A stretch of 41,768 nt of DNA from Actinomycetota bacterium (GTDB lineage: Bacteria > Actinomycetota > Actinomycetes > Actinomycetales > Microbacteriaceae), in NCBI GenBank assembly GCA_030838475.1, contig JAUZFP010000104.1, positions 1-41,768 of the forward strand. Reading direction: 5' to 3'. Position 1 is the stretch's first letter. Each line of letters begins with the position of its first letter. Of this stretch, positions 25,727 to 32,181 are shown one piece after another. Both the position numbers and the translations under genes were made by a program. A model generated the notes under the pieces. The model saw only the letters and a program-made list of their open reading frames with translations, did not search any database and was not told the origin of the DNA.

Positions 25727-26965
25727 GTGACGACACGGCGCTCGACGGCCCAGCGGACCGGCCTTCGTGGAGTATTGCTGCTCGGTCCGGCGTTCGTCGC
25801 GGCAATCGCCTACGTCGATCCCGGCAACGTCGCCGCCAATCTGAGTGCGGGCGCGAAGTACGGCTACCTGCTTGTTTGGGTACTCGTGGCCGCAAACCTG
25901 ATGGCGGGGCTGATCCAGTACGAGTCGGCGAAGCTCGGGCTCGTCACCGGCCAGAGCCTGCCCGAGCTGCTCGGACAGCGGCTTCGCACGGGCTCTCGCC
26001 TCGCATTCTGGGTGCAGGCCGAACTCATCGCGGGGGCCACGGACCTTGCCGAGGTTATCGGCGGTGCGATCGCGCTTCACCTTCTGTTCGACCTTCCCCT
26101 GGTCCTCGGAGGACTGATCGTCGGAGTTGTCTCGATGATCCTGTTGGGAGTGCAGTCGCGATTCGGCCAGCGCCCCTTCGAGTTTGCGATCATCGGACTG
26201 CTCGCGATCATTGCCATCGGGTTTCTGGCGGGACTCGTCGCACGACCGCCGGACGGTGCTGCGGTGCTCGGCGGTCTGGTTCCGCGCTTCGCCGGTACCG
26301 GATCGGTGCTGCTGGCGGCAAGCGTTCTCGGCGCCACGGTCATGCCACACGCCATCTACGTGCACTCCGCGCTCGCCCGCGACCGACACGGCCGAGCCGA
26401 AGGTCCCGTTCAAACGGGTCGACTGCTTCGCATCACCAAATGGGATGTCTCGATCGCGCTGACGCTCGCCGGCATTGTCAACATCGGGATGCTGCTACTC
26501 GCGGCCACCAACCTGCGCTCGGTCTCGGGCGTGGACACCATCGAGGGGGCGCACGATGCGATCGGCGCCGCGCTGGGTCCCGCGATCGCCGTCATCTTCT
26601 CGATCGGACTGCTCGCATCCGGACTCGCTTCGACCTCGGTCGGCAGCTACGCGGGTGCCACCATCATGGCGGGGCTCCTGCGACGCCGGATCCCGATCGT
26701 CCTCCGACGATCAATCACGCTCATTCCCGCACTCATCTTGTTGTGGGTTGGTGCCGACCCGACCGCCGTGCTGATCGTGAGCCAGGTGGCGCTGAGCTTC
26801 GGAATTCCGTTCGCCCTCATCCCGCTGCTCCGCCTCACCAACGACGTTCGGGTGATGGGCGATTTTGCGAACGGGATCGCGGTCAAGGTGCTGCTGTTCG
26901 TCGCCGTCGTCCTGGTGATCGGCCTCAATGCGACACTGCTTGTACTCGCCCTTCTGGGCAACTAG
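25727..26965 (+). CDS. mntH: Nramp family divalent metal transporter (MntH-like)
   Basis: The 412-residue protein has about 11 membrane segments. Metal-binding residues are recognisable in the first segment (AYVDPGN, Asp-Pro-Gly-Asn) and in segment 6 (ATVMPHAIYVHS, Met-Pro-His). Nramp proteins import Mn2+ or Fe2+ with protons. Its N-terminus is short. GTG at 25703 (2 nt after the rdgB stop) would add eight residues, but GTG at 25727 has AGGA about 8 nt upstream and is preferred. It closes the murI-rph-rdgB block; no Mn riboswitch or MntR site was seen. Confidence 0.9.
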   Translation: MTTRRSTAQRTGLRGVLLLGPAFVAAIAYVDPGNVAANLSAGAKYGYLLVWVLVAANLMAGLIQYESAKLGLVTGQSLPELLGQRLRTGSRLAFWVQAELIAGATDLAEVIGGAIALHLLFDLPLVLGGLIVGVVSMILLGVQSRFGQRPFEFAIIGLLAIIAIGFLAGLVARPPDGAAVLGGLVPRFAGTGSVLLAASVLGATVMPHAIYVHSALARDRHGRAEGPVQTGRLLRITKWDVSIALTLAGIVNIGMLLLAATNLRSVSGVDTIEGAHDAIGAALGPAIAVIFSIGLLASGLASTSVGSYAGATIMAGLLRRRIPIVLRRSITLIPALILLWVGADPTAVLIVSQVALSFGIPFALIPLLRLTNDVRVMGDFANGIAVKVLLFVAVVLVIGLNATLLVLALLGN

Positions 26966-26987
26966 GACGAGCGAACAGACCGATCGT

Positions 26988-27233
26988 CTACTTGGTCGCG
27001 GTGAACATCCAGGGGTCGTGGTCGGTCCGCTCGACGAAATACCACGTGCAACCGCTCGTGATTCTCCAGTGCAGTGCGACGTAGTCCGCCTCGGCGGCTT
27101 GGCATGATGACTGCGAGGGATAGGCGCGCGTGACCGTGGCCGCCGAGGCCGACTCCGCGGTTCCCGCGATCAGTCCCGCCGTCAGGAGCGCGACTGCGGA
27201 TAGCCCAAGCGCTTTCCGAGAAATTGATGACAT
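26988..27233 (-). CDS. Small secreted protein of unknown function
   Basis: The 81-residue precursor has a clear signal peptide (basic start, hydrophobic 8-24, cleavage after the Ala in SASA, about residue 31-32). The mature peptide of about 50 residues has two cysteines (44 and 62) that can form one disulfide, and is rich in aromatic residues (Tyr, Trp, Phe). No family is recognised. The ATG has TAACCT 6 nt upstream and no Shine-Dalgarno sequence, so it is probably leaderless. It is convergent with the Nramp gene and divergent from the HEAT protein gene. Confidence 0.7.
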   Translation of the reverse strand: MSSISRKALGLSAVALLTAGLIAGTAESASAATVTRAYPSQSSCQAAEADYVALHWRITSGCTWYFVERTDHDPWMFTATK

Positions 27234-27239
27234 GCAGCG

Positions 27240-27245
27240 AGGTTA
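27240..27245 (-). promoter_or_regulatory. Putative -10 box of leaderless small secreted protein gene
   Basis: TAACCT on the minus strand lies 6 nt before the ATG at 27233, with CAGACA at 17-bp spacing as a plausible -35. Confidence 0.4.
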
Positions 27246-27332
27246 CCGACTTGCAGCAGACCTGTCTGTCCGCACTTAGTGCGACTTGTTAGATTCGTCG
27301 CGAAGCGTACTATCCGCCCCAAGGCAGCAGCA

Positions 27333-27338
27333 TAGGGT
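27333..27338 (+). promoter_or_regulatory. Putative -10 box of leaderless HEAT protein gene
   Basis: TAGGGT lies 6 nt before the GTG at 27345. The G-rich bases between could act as a weak ribosome site, but there is little room for a leader. Confidence 0.4.
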
Positions 27339-27344
27339 GGGGGA

Positions 27345-27887
27345 GTGCCTGACGCAGAGATCGTTCCCCTCGACGCCTCGCCGGGCGACCGCATCGCGCT
27401 GGCCATCCAGAAATTCGGTGAACGTGATGTTGCCGATCGCGCAGCGGCCCTGCTGCGTGGCACCAATGAGGGCGAAGAATTTCTCTTGTGGGTCGGTGGT
27501 CGGCACGCGCAGGGCATCCTCGACGGCGCCCCCGCGCTCTACTGGCCCGAGGTGTGGGGCGCGCGAACCCTGCTCTACGCCTGGGATGAGCCGGCCGGAA
27601 CGGTCATCCGTTCGGCGCTCGCGAACCAGGCCTGGCGCGTTCGGGAGATGTGCTGCCGGGTTGTGGCGTCACGCGACCTCCCCTTCGGTGCGGACCTGCT
27701 GCCACTACTGACCGACGAGGTGGCTCGTGTGCGGGCCAATGCCGCGCGAGCGCTCGGCGTCGTCGGCGACTACGACCAGGCGGTCGAGGTCAAGAAACTG
27801 CTGAAGGACCCGGAGCTGGACGTGCGCAAGCAGACCGGCGCGGCGCTCAAGGTGCTCACCGAGCGTCTCGGTCGAACGATCGACTGA
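27345..27887 (+). CDS. HEAT-repeat domain protein
   Basis: The 180-residue protein is all-helical. The part from about 85 to 175 shows two to three HEAT repeats (SALANQAWRVREMCCRVVA, DEVARVRANAARALGVVGD, DPELDVRKQTGAALKVL), a solenoid used for protein-protein contact. The first 80 residues form a different, conserved-looking domain. No catalytic motif, signal peptide or membrane segment is present. Partner unknown. Its end lies 3 bp from the convergent DedA gene. Confidence 0.82.
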   Translation: MPDAEIVPLDASPGDRIALAIQKFGERDVADRAAALLRGTNEGEEFLLWVGGRHAQGILDGAPALYWPEVWGARTLLYAWDEPAGTVIRSALANQAWRVREMCCRVVASRDLPFGADLLPLLTDEVARVRANAARALGVVGDYDQAVEVKKLLKDPELDVRKQTGAALKVLTERLGRTID

Positions 27888-27890
27888 GCG

Positions 27891-28595
27891 CTACTTCAGC
27901 TCGTCGGGGCGCAGGGTCACGTCGGCGTCGGTCGGCGTTGGTGACGGGTTTCGCCGTGCGTGGATGACGCCCTGCAGGTAGTGAATGATCGCGGCCAGTA
28001 GCGTGAGCGCGACCACGGCGAACAGCACCAGGTCGATGTACTTGGTGACGAAGTTTGCAACGGGCGGGATGTTGCCCAACAGGTACCCGACGGTCGTGAG
28101 GCCTCCGCCCCACAGCAGCGCGCCGATCAGGTTGTAGACGCTGTAGCGTCGTCGCCCCATGTGCCCAACACCAGCTGCGACCGGCGCGAACGTTCGCACA
28201 ACCGGCACGAAGCGCGCGACGATGACGGCGAGCGCGCCGAAGCGGTCGAAGAACTCGTTCGTGCGCTTGACGTTTTTCACGCTGAAGAGTCCGGTCTCCT
28301 TGCGTTCGAAGATCCGCGGACCCGCCTTGCGGCCGATGAAGTATCCGGACTCGCCACCCAGGAACGCCGCGACACCGATGAGCAGGGCGACCCACCAGAT
28401 GTCGATGTGGATGAGACGGTGCGGACCAAAGCTCAGCAGACCCGTGATCAGAAGGAGTGTGTCGCCGGGAAAGATGAAGCCGACCAGCAGTCCCGTCTCG
28501 GCGAAGATGATCGCGCACACTACGAGCAGAGCCCACGGTCCGGCGCCCTCGATGAGGGTGTGCGGGCTGAGCCACGGGATGAGTGCGGTGAACAA
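27891..28595 (-). CDS. DedA family membrane protein
   Basis: The 234-residue protein has the VTT/SNARE-associated (DedA) fold: FAETGLLVGFIFPGDTLLL near 30-48, the Gly-rich GGESGYFIGRKAG near 80-92 and the conserved arginines of ARFVPVVRTFAPVAAG near 126-141, with about five membrane segments. DedA proteins act in membrane lipid homeostasis; some recycle undecaprenyl-phosphate or phosphatidylethanolamine. The ATG at 28595 is preceded by about 100 bases with two strong hairpins, shared with the divergent clpP operon. Confidence 0.92.
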   Translation of the reverse strand: MFTALIPWLSPHTLIEGAGPWALLVVCAIIFAETGLLVGFIFPGDTLLLITGLLSFGPHRLIHIDIWWVALLIGVAAFLGGESGYFIGRKAGPRIFERKETGLFSVKNVKRTNEFFDRFGALAVIVARFVPVVRTFAPVAAGVGHMGRRRYSVYNLIGALLWGGGLTTVGYLLGNIPPVANFVTKYIDLVLFAVVALTLLAAIIHYLQGVIHARRNPSPTPTDADVTLRPDELK

Positions 28596-28634
28596 GGTAT
28601 TAATCTCCGTATCGGCAGCAGTCGCTACCGGAAA

Positions 28635-28655
28635 GTCAGGGGGTACGTCCCTGAC
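28635..28655. repeat. Inverted repeat GTCAGGG-N7-CCCTGAC in the dedA-clpP region
   Basis: A perfect 7-bp stem with a 7-nt spacer lies 40 bp upstream of dedA. It could be an operator or a hairpin in the dedA leader. Confidence 0.45.
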
Positions 28656-28675
28656 AGGGTACTAGGTAACGTCAG

Positions 28676-28707
28676 TCAGAAACCTTTGGCTCGGCAAAGG
28701 ATTCTGA
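28676..28707. repeat. Imperfect 32-bp palindrome in the dedA-clpP region
   Basis: TCAGAA and TTCTGA (6 bp), then one A/A mismatch, then CCTTTG and CAAAGG (6 bp) flank a short GC-rich loop. The symmetry suggests a protein-binding site or the first hairpin of a dedA leader RNA. It lies 95-126 bp upstream of the first clpP start. Confidence 0.45.
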
Positions 28708-28729
28708 GACTCTGTGCAACTCCGAGAAG

Positions 28730-28759
28730 TTCTGCGCTGGGCAGTTCTGCCGACGGCAG
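28730..28759 (+). promoter_or_regulatory. Tandem operator TTCTGC-N5-GCAG upstream of clpP pair
   Basis: Two adjacent 15-bp copies, 28730-28744 and 28745-28759, read TTCTGC-N5-GCAG. The second is an exact palindrome over 13 bp (CTGCCGACGGCAG) centred about 50 nt upstream of the ATG at 28802. The same motif stands at the same distance before the PopR-like gene. ClgR-type regulators are known to bind a motif of the same geometry (CGC-N5-GCG core). The start region has only a weak -10 (GATGCT, 28790-28795), as expected for an activated promoter. Confidence 0.6.
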
Positions 28760-28801
28760 GGTTGCTGGTGGCCACGGCATCGACGGAGCGATGCTCGAGT
28801 C

Positions 28802-29416
28802 ATGGCAGACGACAACACACGGTTCTTCTTCACCGACCAGGCTCGGGCGCAGCTCCTCTTCAATCGGGTGGTGGTTCTCGACGGCGTGCTTGACGATGAC
28901 AACGGCATGCTCATCGCGAGCCAGCTGATGACCCTGGCCGCGGAGGAGCCTGGCGAGGACATCGCGTTCTGGATCCATTCGCCGGGCGGATCCGTCTCCT
29001 CGATGCTCGCGATCCGCGACATCATGTGCGTCATTCCGTGCGATGTTGCCACGCTCGCCGTCGGTTTGGCCTGTTCGGCCGGGCAGTTCCTCCTGACCTC
29101 GGGAACCAGGGGCAAGCGGTTCGCGCTTCCGCACGCCCGCATCCTGATGCACCAGGGCTCGGCCGGCATCGGTGGGTCGGCGGTGGAGGTCGAGCTGCAG
29201 GCCAACGACCTGCGCTACACCCGGGATGTGACGCTGGGCCTGATCGCGGAGGACACCGGGCAGCCCATCGAGCGGATCTTCGAGGACTCCCTGCACGATC
29301 GCTGGTACTCGGCTACGGAGGCGCTCGACTACGGGTTCATCGATGGCATTGTGGACTCCTTCGACCAGGTGCGTCCGGCACGCCGTCGCGCCGCCGGGAT
29401 TGGAGCGGCGCGATGA
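28802..29416 (+). CDS. ClpP-family protease subunit with complete catalytic triad
   Basis: The 204-residue protein is a ClpP homolog. The triad is present: Ser92 (GLACSAG, where most ClpPs have GQAASMG), His117 (HARILMHQ) and Asp162 (FEDSLHDR). The Gly-rich handle WIHSPGGSV (57-65) is intact. ClpP subunits form two stacked seven-membered rings that degrade proteins unfolded by ClpX or ClpC. The start codon ATG has no propeptide-like extension. The next clpP-like gene overlaps by 4 bp (ATGA), so a mixed ring of both products is likely. The divergent Ser-site context and the linked regulator resemble the accessory clpP3-clpP4 operon of Streptomyces rather than the main clpP1-clpP2 operon. Confidence 0.9.
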   Translation: MADDNTRFFFTDQARAQLLFNRVVVLDGVLDDDNGMLIASQLMTLAAEEPGEDIAFWIHSPGGSVSSMLAIRDIMCVIPCDVATLAVGLACSAGQFLLTSGTRGKRFALPHARILMHQGSAGIGGSAVEVELQANDLRYTRDVTLGLIAEDTGQPIERIFEDSLHDRWYSATEALDYGFIDGIVDSFDQVRPARRRAAGIGAAR

Positions 29417-30018
29417 GCAGCTACACGATTCCGAGTGTCATCAGCGAGAGTCCGCGCGGCGACCGGATCATGGATGTCTTCTCGCACCTGCTCACGGAGC
29501 GCATCGTCTATCTCGGCTCGGCGATCGACGCGGGCGTAGCGAACGCCCTCATCGCCCAACTGCTCCACCTCGAGGCCCGGGAGCCGGGCGGCGAGATCAA
29601 CATGTACATCAACTGCGAGGGCGGCGATCTCTCGGCGACCCTGGCGATCTACGACACCATGCAGTTCGTGCGCTCGCCCATCGCGACGACGTGCGTCGGC
29701 GAGGCAATCGGTCCGGGAGCCGCCCTGCTGGCGGCCGGTGAGCCCGGACGCCGCGCGGCGCTCAGGCACGCCCGCGTGGTTCTTCACCAACCCGCCGACC
29801 AGGGCCGGGGCACAATCCCCGACCTGATCCTTCGCGCGGATGAGCTCGTGCGCGTGCGCTCGGAGCTTGAGGAGGTGCTGAGCCAGCACACCGGTCAGAG
29901 CATCGAGAGCCTTCGCCGCGACACCGATCGCGACCGCGTCTTCACCGCAACCGCGGCCAGGGACTACGGGCTGATCGACGACATCCTCGGCTCGCGGGAG
30001 AGAGCGATCGCGGCGTAG
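29413..30018 (+). CDS. ClpP-like subunit lacking the nucleophilic serine
   Basis: The 201-residue protein aligns with ClpP over its length: INCEGGDLSATLAIYDTM (66-83), His125 (HARVVLHQP) and Asp170 (RRDTDRDR). At the nucleophile position the sequence is GEAIGPGAA, so Gly100 stands where Ser is required. It should have no peptidase activity of its own and would act as a structural partner of the preceding subunit, like ClpR proteins of cyanobacteria and plastids. The ATGA overlap supports equal co-production. No frameshift or stop is present, and the rest is well kept, so this is not simple decay. Confidence 0.9.
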   Translation: MSSYTIPSVISESPRGDRIMDVFSHLLTERIVYLGSAIDAGVANALIAQLLHLEAREPGGEINMYINCEGGDLSATLAIYDTMQFVRSPIATTCVGEAIGPGAALLAAGEPGRRAALRHARVVLHQPADQGRGTIPDLILRADELVRVRSELEEVLSQHTGQSIESLRRDTDRDRVFTATAARDYGLIDDILGSRERAIAA

Positions 30019-30023
30019 CGCCC

Positions 30024-30413
30024 TCAGGCCGCGAGCGACAGGGTTGCCTCGAAGGGGTCGCGCAGTCCGGGTCCGTATGTCGTTGCGGGCCGCGGGAGCC
30101 CGATCGACGAACGGATGTCGATGACCTCGCCGCTCGCCGCCTGCAGCCCGTCGGCGACACGGACCAGAACGTCGGCCAGAGTGGACTCGAGCGCCCCGAT
30201 CACCGCGGCGATCATTTCGCTGGAGGGTTCCTTGCGACCACGCTCGATCTCGGACAGGTACTGCGGCGAGATTCCGGCGCGGGCCGCCGTGTCGTCGAGG
30301 CGTTCGCCCCGTGCCAGCCGTAGTTCGCGCAGCTGCCGCCCGAGCGCCCGTCGCCACAGTTCATCCATCGTGAGTTGCTTCTTCGAAGGTCTGGGGTCCG
30401 GCGTCTCGCTCAT
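30024..30413 (-). CDS. XRE-type regulator, PopR/ClgR-like
   Basis: The 129-residue protein has a helix-turn-helix domain (about 23-82) with LGRQLRELRLARGERLDDTA and the recognition region GISPQYLSEIERGRKEPSSE. This is close to the ClgR/PopR group that controls clp genes in actinobacteria. The C-terminus is SLAA; in Streptomyces PopR, two terminal alanines mark the protein for degradation by ClpP. It is convergent with the clpP pair (5-bp gap). A palindrome matching those before clpP stands about 50 nt before its own ATG at 30413. Inference: activator of the clpP pair and of itself, removed by a Clp protease. Confidence 0.85.
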   Translation of the reverse strand: MSETPDPRPSKKQLTMDELWRRALGRQLRELRLARGERLDDTAARAGISPQYLSEIERGRKEPSSEMIAAVIGALESTLADVLVRVADGLQAASGEVIDIRSSIGLPRPATTYGPGLRDPFEATLSLAA

Positions 30414-30454
30414 GGAGCCAGTCAACCAGCGCGGCCACGGTGACGTCACTACGA

Positions 30455-30470
30455 TTCTGCTCACAGCAGA
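30455..30470 (-). promoter_or_regulatory. Operator TTCTGC-N5-GCAG upstream of the PopR-like gene
   Basis: The plus strand reads TTCTGCTCACAGCAGA, with TCTGCT and AGCAGA as perfect arms around CAC. Pairing continues outward (GA...TC) after one mismatch. The centre is 50 nt upstream of the regulator's ATG, the same as at clpP, pointing to autoregulation. Confidence 0.6.
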
Positions 30471-30654
30471 TTCGGCGCGGCCAATTGCGGGTTGAGTGGC
30501 ACTAGTGCGCAGGCGTTGCTGAGGCAGTCGGGCATGCGACGCAGGAACAGCGGACTCGCTTCCACTGGATGTCAACCTATGGGCGGACGCACGCGCCGCG
30601 TTGTGAAGTCATTCTTGGTTTCGTGAATGTCACAAAGATTTCTGTCAACGAAAG

Positions 30655-30660
30655 TAGGGT
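30655..30660 (+). promoter_or_regulatory. Putative -10 box of leaderless membrane protein gene
   Basis: TAGGGT lies 6 nt before the GTG at 30667. Confidence 0.4.
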
Positions 30661-30666
30661 CCCGCT

Positions 30667-31137
30667 GTGGGCCGCCGTCGTCAGTTAGTCATTGGTTTGA
30701 TCATGCTCATCGGAGGATTGGTTGTTATCGCAATCGGCACGATCTTCCCTTCGACCGATCCGCTGGTGGCGCTCGGCTGGCTCCTGTTTGTCCCTGTTCT
30801 GGTGTCGATTTGCGGGACCGTATTGGTTTTCGTTGGCCTGGCGCGACAAATCGAGCGAGCGCCGCGTTCCGCCGCGATTTACAGGATCCTCGGGTTGGCC
30901 GCTGTGGCGGGCCTGGGGCTCGCCCTCGGCTACGGCGCTGCGGGCATCCTCTCGCAGGTACCAGATTCACTAGCGGGTCTGAACGGCCCATTCGTTCCCG
31001 GCTCCGCACAGGGGCTAAGCGCGCTCTTTCTCATCGGTGTCGGTTTGTTAGTTGGGCTAGTGATCGGCGCCGTGGTTGGGCTGATCTGGTGGTCACTCCG
31101 CGGTCGTCACATGCCGAGTGCGGGAGAAGGGACTTGA
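30667..31137 (+). CDS. Small four-helix membrane protein of unknown function
   Basis: The 156-residue protein has hydrophobic segments at about 7-27, 34-57, 71-92 and 115-142 and a short basic loop (RQIERAPRS). No family is recognised. The GTG start lies directly behind a TAGGGT -10 box. The last 19 bases, encoding the tail up to the stop codon, overlap the 3' end of the tRNA-Leu gene on the opposite strand, so the C-terminal residues come from tRNA sequence. Confidence 0.65.
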   Translation: MGRRRQLVIGLIMLIGGLVVIAIGTIFPSTDPLVALGWLLFVPVLVSICGTVLVFVGLARQIERAPRSAAIYRILGLAAVAGLGLALGYGAAGILSQVPDSLAGLNGPFVPGSAQGLSALFLIGVGLLVGLVIGAVVGLIWWSLRGRHMPSAGEGT

Positions 31138-31200
31138 ACCCTCACGCCCGAAAGCACAGGAACCTAAATCCTGCGTGTATACCAATTTCACCACTCCCGC
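31119..31200 (-). tRNA. tRNA-Leu (anticodon UAG)
   Basis: The 82-nt gene folds as a class II tRNA. The acceptor stem GCGGGAG pairs with CTCCCGC, followed by discriminator A. The anticodon stem CAGGA/TCCTG encloses the loop TTTAGGT with anticodon TAG, reading CUA codons. The long variable arm (TGCTTTCGGGCG region) marks leucine, and the T-loop is TTCAAGT. The CCA end is not encoded. TACAAT at 31211-31216 (minus strand) is a good -10 box 10 nt upstream. Confidence 0.95.
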
Positions 31201-31210
31201 GGGCCTGCCC

Positions 31211-31216
31211 ATTGTA
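31211..31216 (-). promoter_or_regulatory. Putative -10 box of tRNA-Leu
   Basis: TACAAT on the minus strand, one mismatch from TATAAT, ends 10 nt before the tRNA 5' end. Confidence 0.45.
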
Positions 31217-31250
31217 TCGGCGTCCGATTGGCAGCCGCGGGATCGACGAG

Positions 31251-32114
31251 TCACGCGAAACGCTTGACGAAGTCGAGAGCCGTCTGGGCGACGTCCTTCC
31301 AGCCGCTATCGATGACGAGCGAGTGACCCCGTCCCGGAATCTCAATGATCTCTGTCACTCCGGGATTCTTGGCCTGGATCTTGTATGACGCGTGGGTAAT
31401 AGCAAGCGGCACCGTATTGTCGAGCGTGCCGGCGATGATCAGGAGCGGGCCACGATCGGGGTTCTTCGAGTCGACGGCGGTCTCGCCGCTGAAGGGGTTG
31501 AAGTTCGCAGTCGCGGCCTCAAACAAGGGTGCGCCGGCGGCGGGCACGTGGAAGGTTTCGTAGAGGTGCTTCGCCTCCTCCGCGCTCAGGTTGTTCGCCC
31601 AGCCGAAGGTGAACTGATCGAGGGTAAGTGAGACCCCCTTACGAATGTTGCCCGGGTGCGTGAGCACCGGCGCAGCGGATTTCAAGGCGGACAGCGGTAA
31701 CGGCAGCACGCCCTTGAACGGCGCATTGTCGATCGAGACGGTAGCGGCGACCACACCCTCGCCCGCGATCTTCTGGGCGATCAGCCCACCGAACGAGTGA
31801 CCAATGACGACCGGTTTCTTCGACAACTTGGCGATAGCAGTGACGTAGTGGTTGGTGACCTGCTGCACCATCTTGTTCGCGAACGCCTCCGGGTGTTCCT
31901 TTGCTTCTGAAACGGAGGCCGGGTCATCCGGCCAACCGGGTGCGAGAGTGGTGTATCCGTTGGCTTCGAAGAGGTCGCGCCAGGGCTGCCAGCTGCTGGA
32001 GAGCAACCACAGTCCGTGAACAAAGATCACCGGCTCGAGGCCGCTCGCGTTGGCCCGATCGATTTCGGCCAGTTCCCAGTCGTTCAGCGCGATGTCTGTC
32101 GTTGCGTCGGCCAT
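31251..32114 (-). CDS. Alpha/beta hydrolase
   Basis: The 287-residue protein has the alpha/beta-hydrolase fold with oxyanion-hole motif FVHGLW (31-36), nucleophile Ser107 in GHSFGG, and likely acid Asp232 (GTLDNTVP) and His264 (GRGHSLVID). It has no signal peptide, so it acts in the cytoplasm. It could be an esterase, lactonase or haloperoxidase-like enzyme; substrate cannot be told. GGGAG lies 6 nt before the ATG. It follows the GT52-like gene by 67 bp on the same strand. Confidence 0.88.
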   Translation of the reverse strand: MADATTDIALNDWELAEIDRANASGLEPVIFVHGLWLLSSSWQPWRDLFEANGYTTLAPGWPDDPASVSEAKEHPEAFANKMVQQVTNHYVTAIAKLSKKPVVIGHSFGGLIAQKIAGEGVVAATVSIDNAPFKGVLPLPLSALKSAAPVLTHPGNIRKGVSLTLDQFTFGWANNLSAEEAKHLYETFHVPAAGAPLFEAATANFNPFSGETAVDSKNPDRGPLLIIAGTLDNTVPLAITHASYKIQAKNPGVTEIIEIPGRGHSLVIDSGWKDVAQTALDFVKRFA

Positions 32115-32181
32115 GTTCGCTCCCAGATGTGAATTGCCGGTTCGTTCTATCCCCCAAAGTAGGGGTTATCACCGGACCGGT

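Noticed and set aside
29413-30018. Second clpP gene as a decaying pseudogene because the serine is missing
   Set aside because: Frame, length, His, Asp and other conserved stretches are intact, and coupling to the first gene is kept, so a structural role is more likely than decay.
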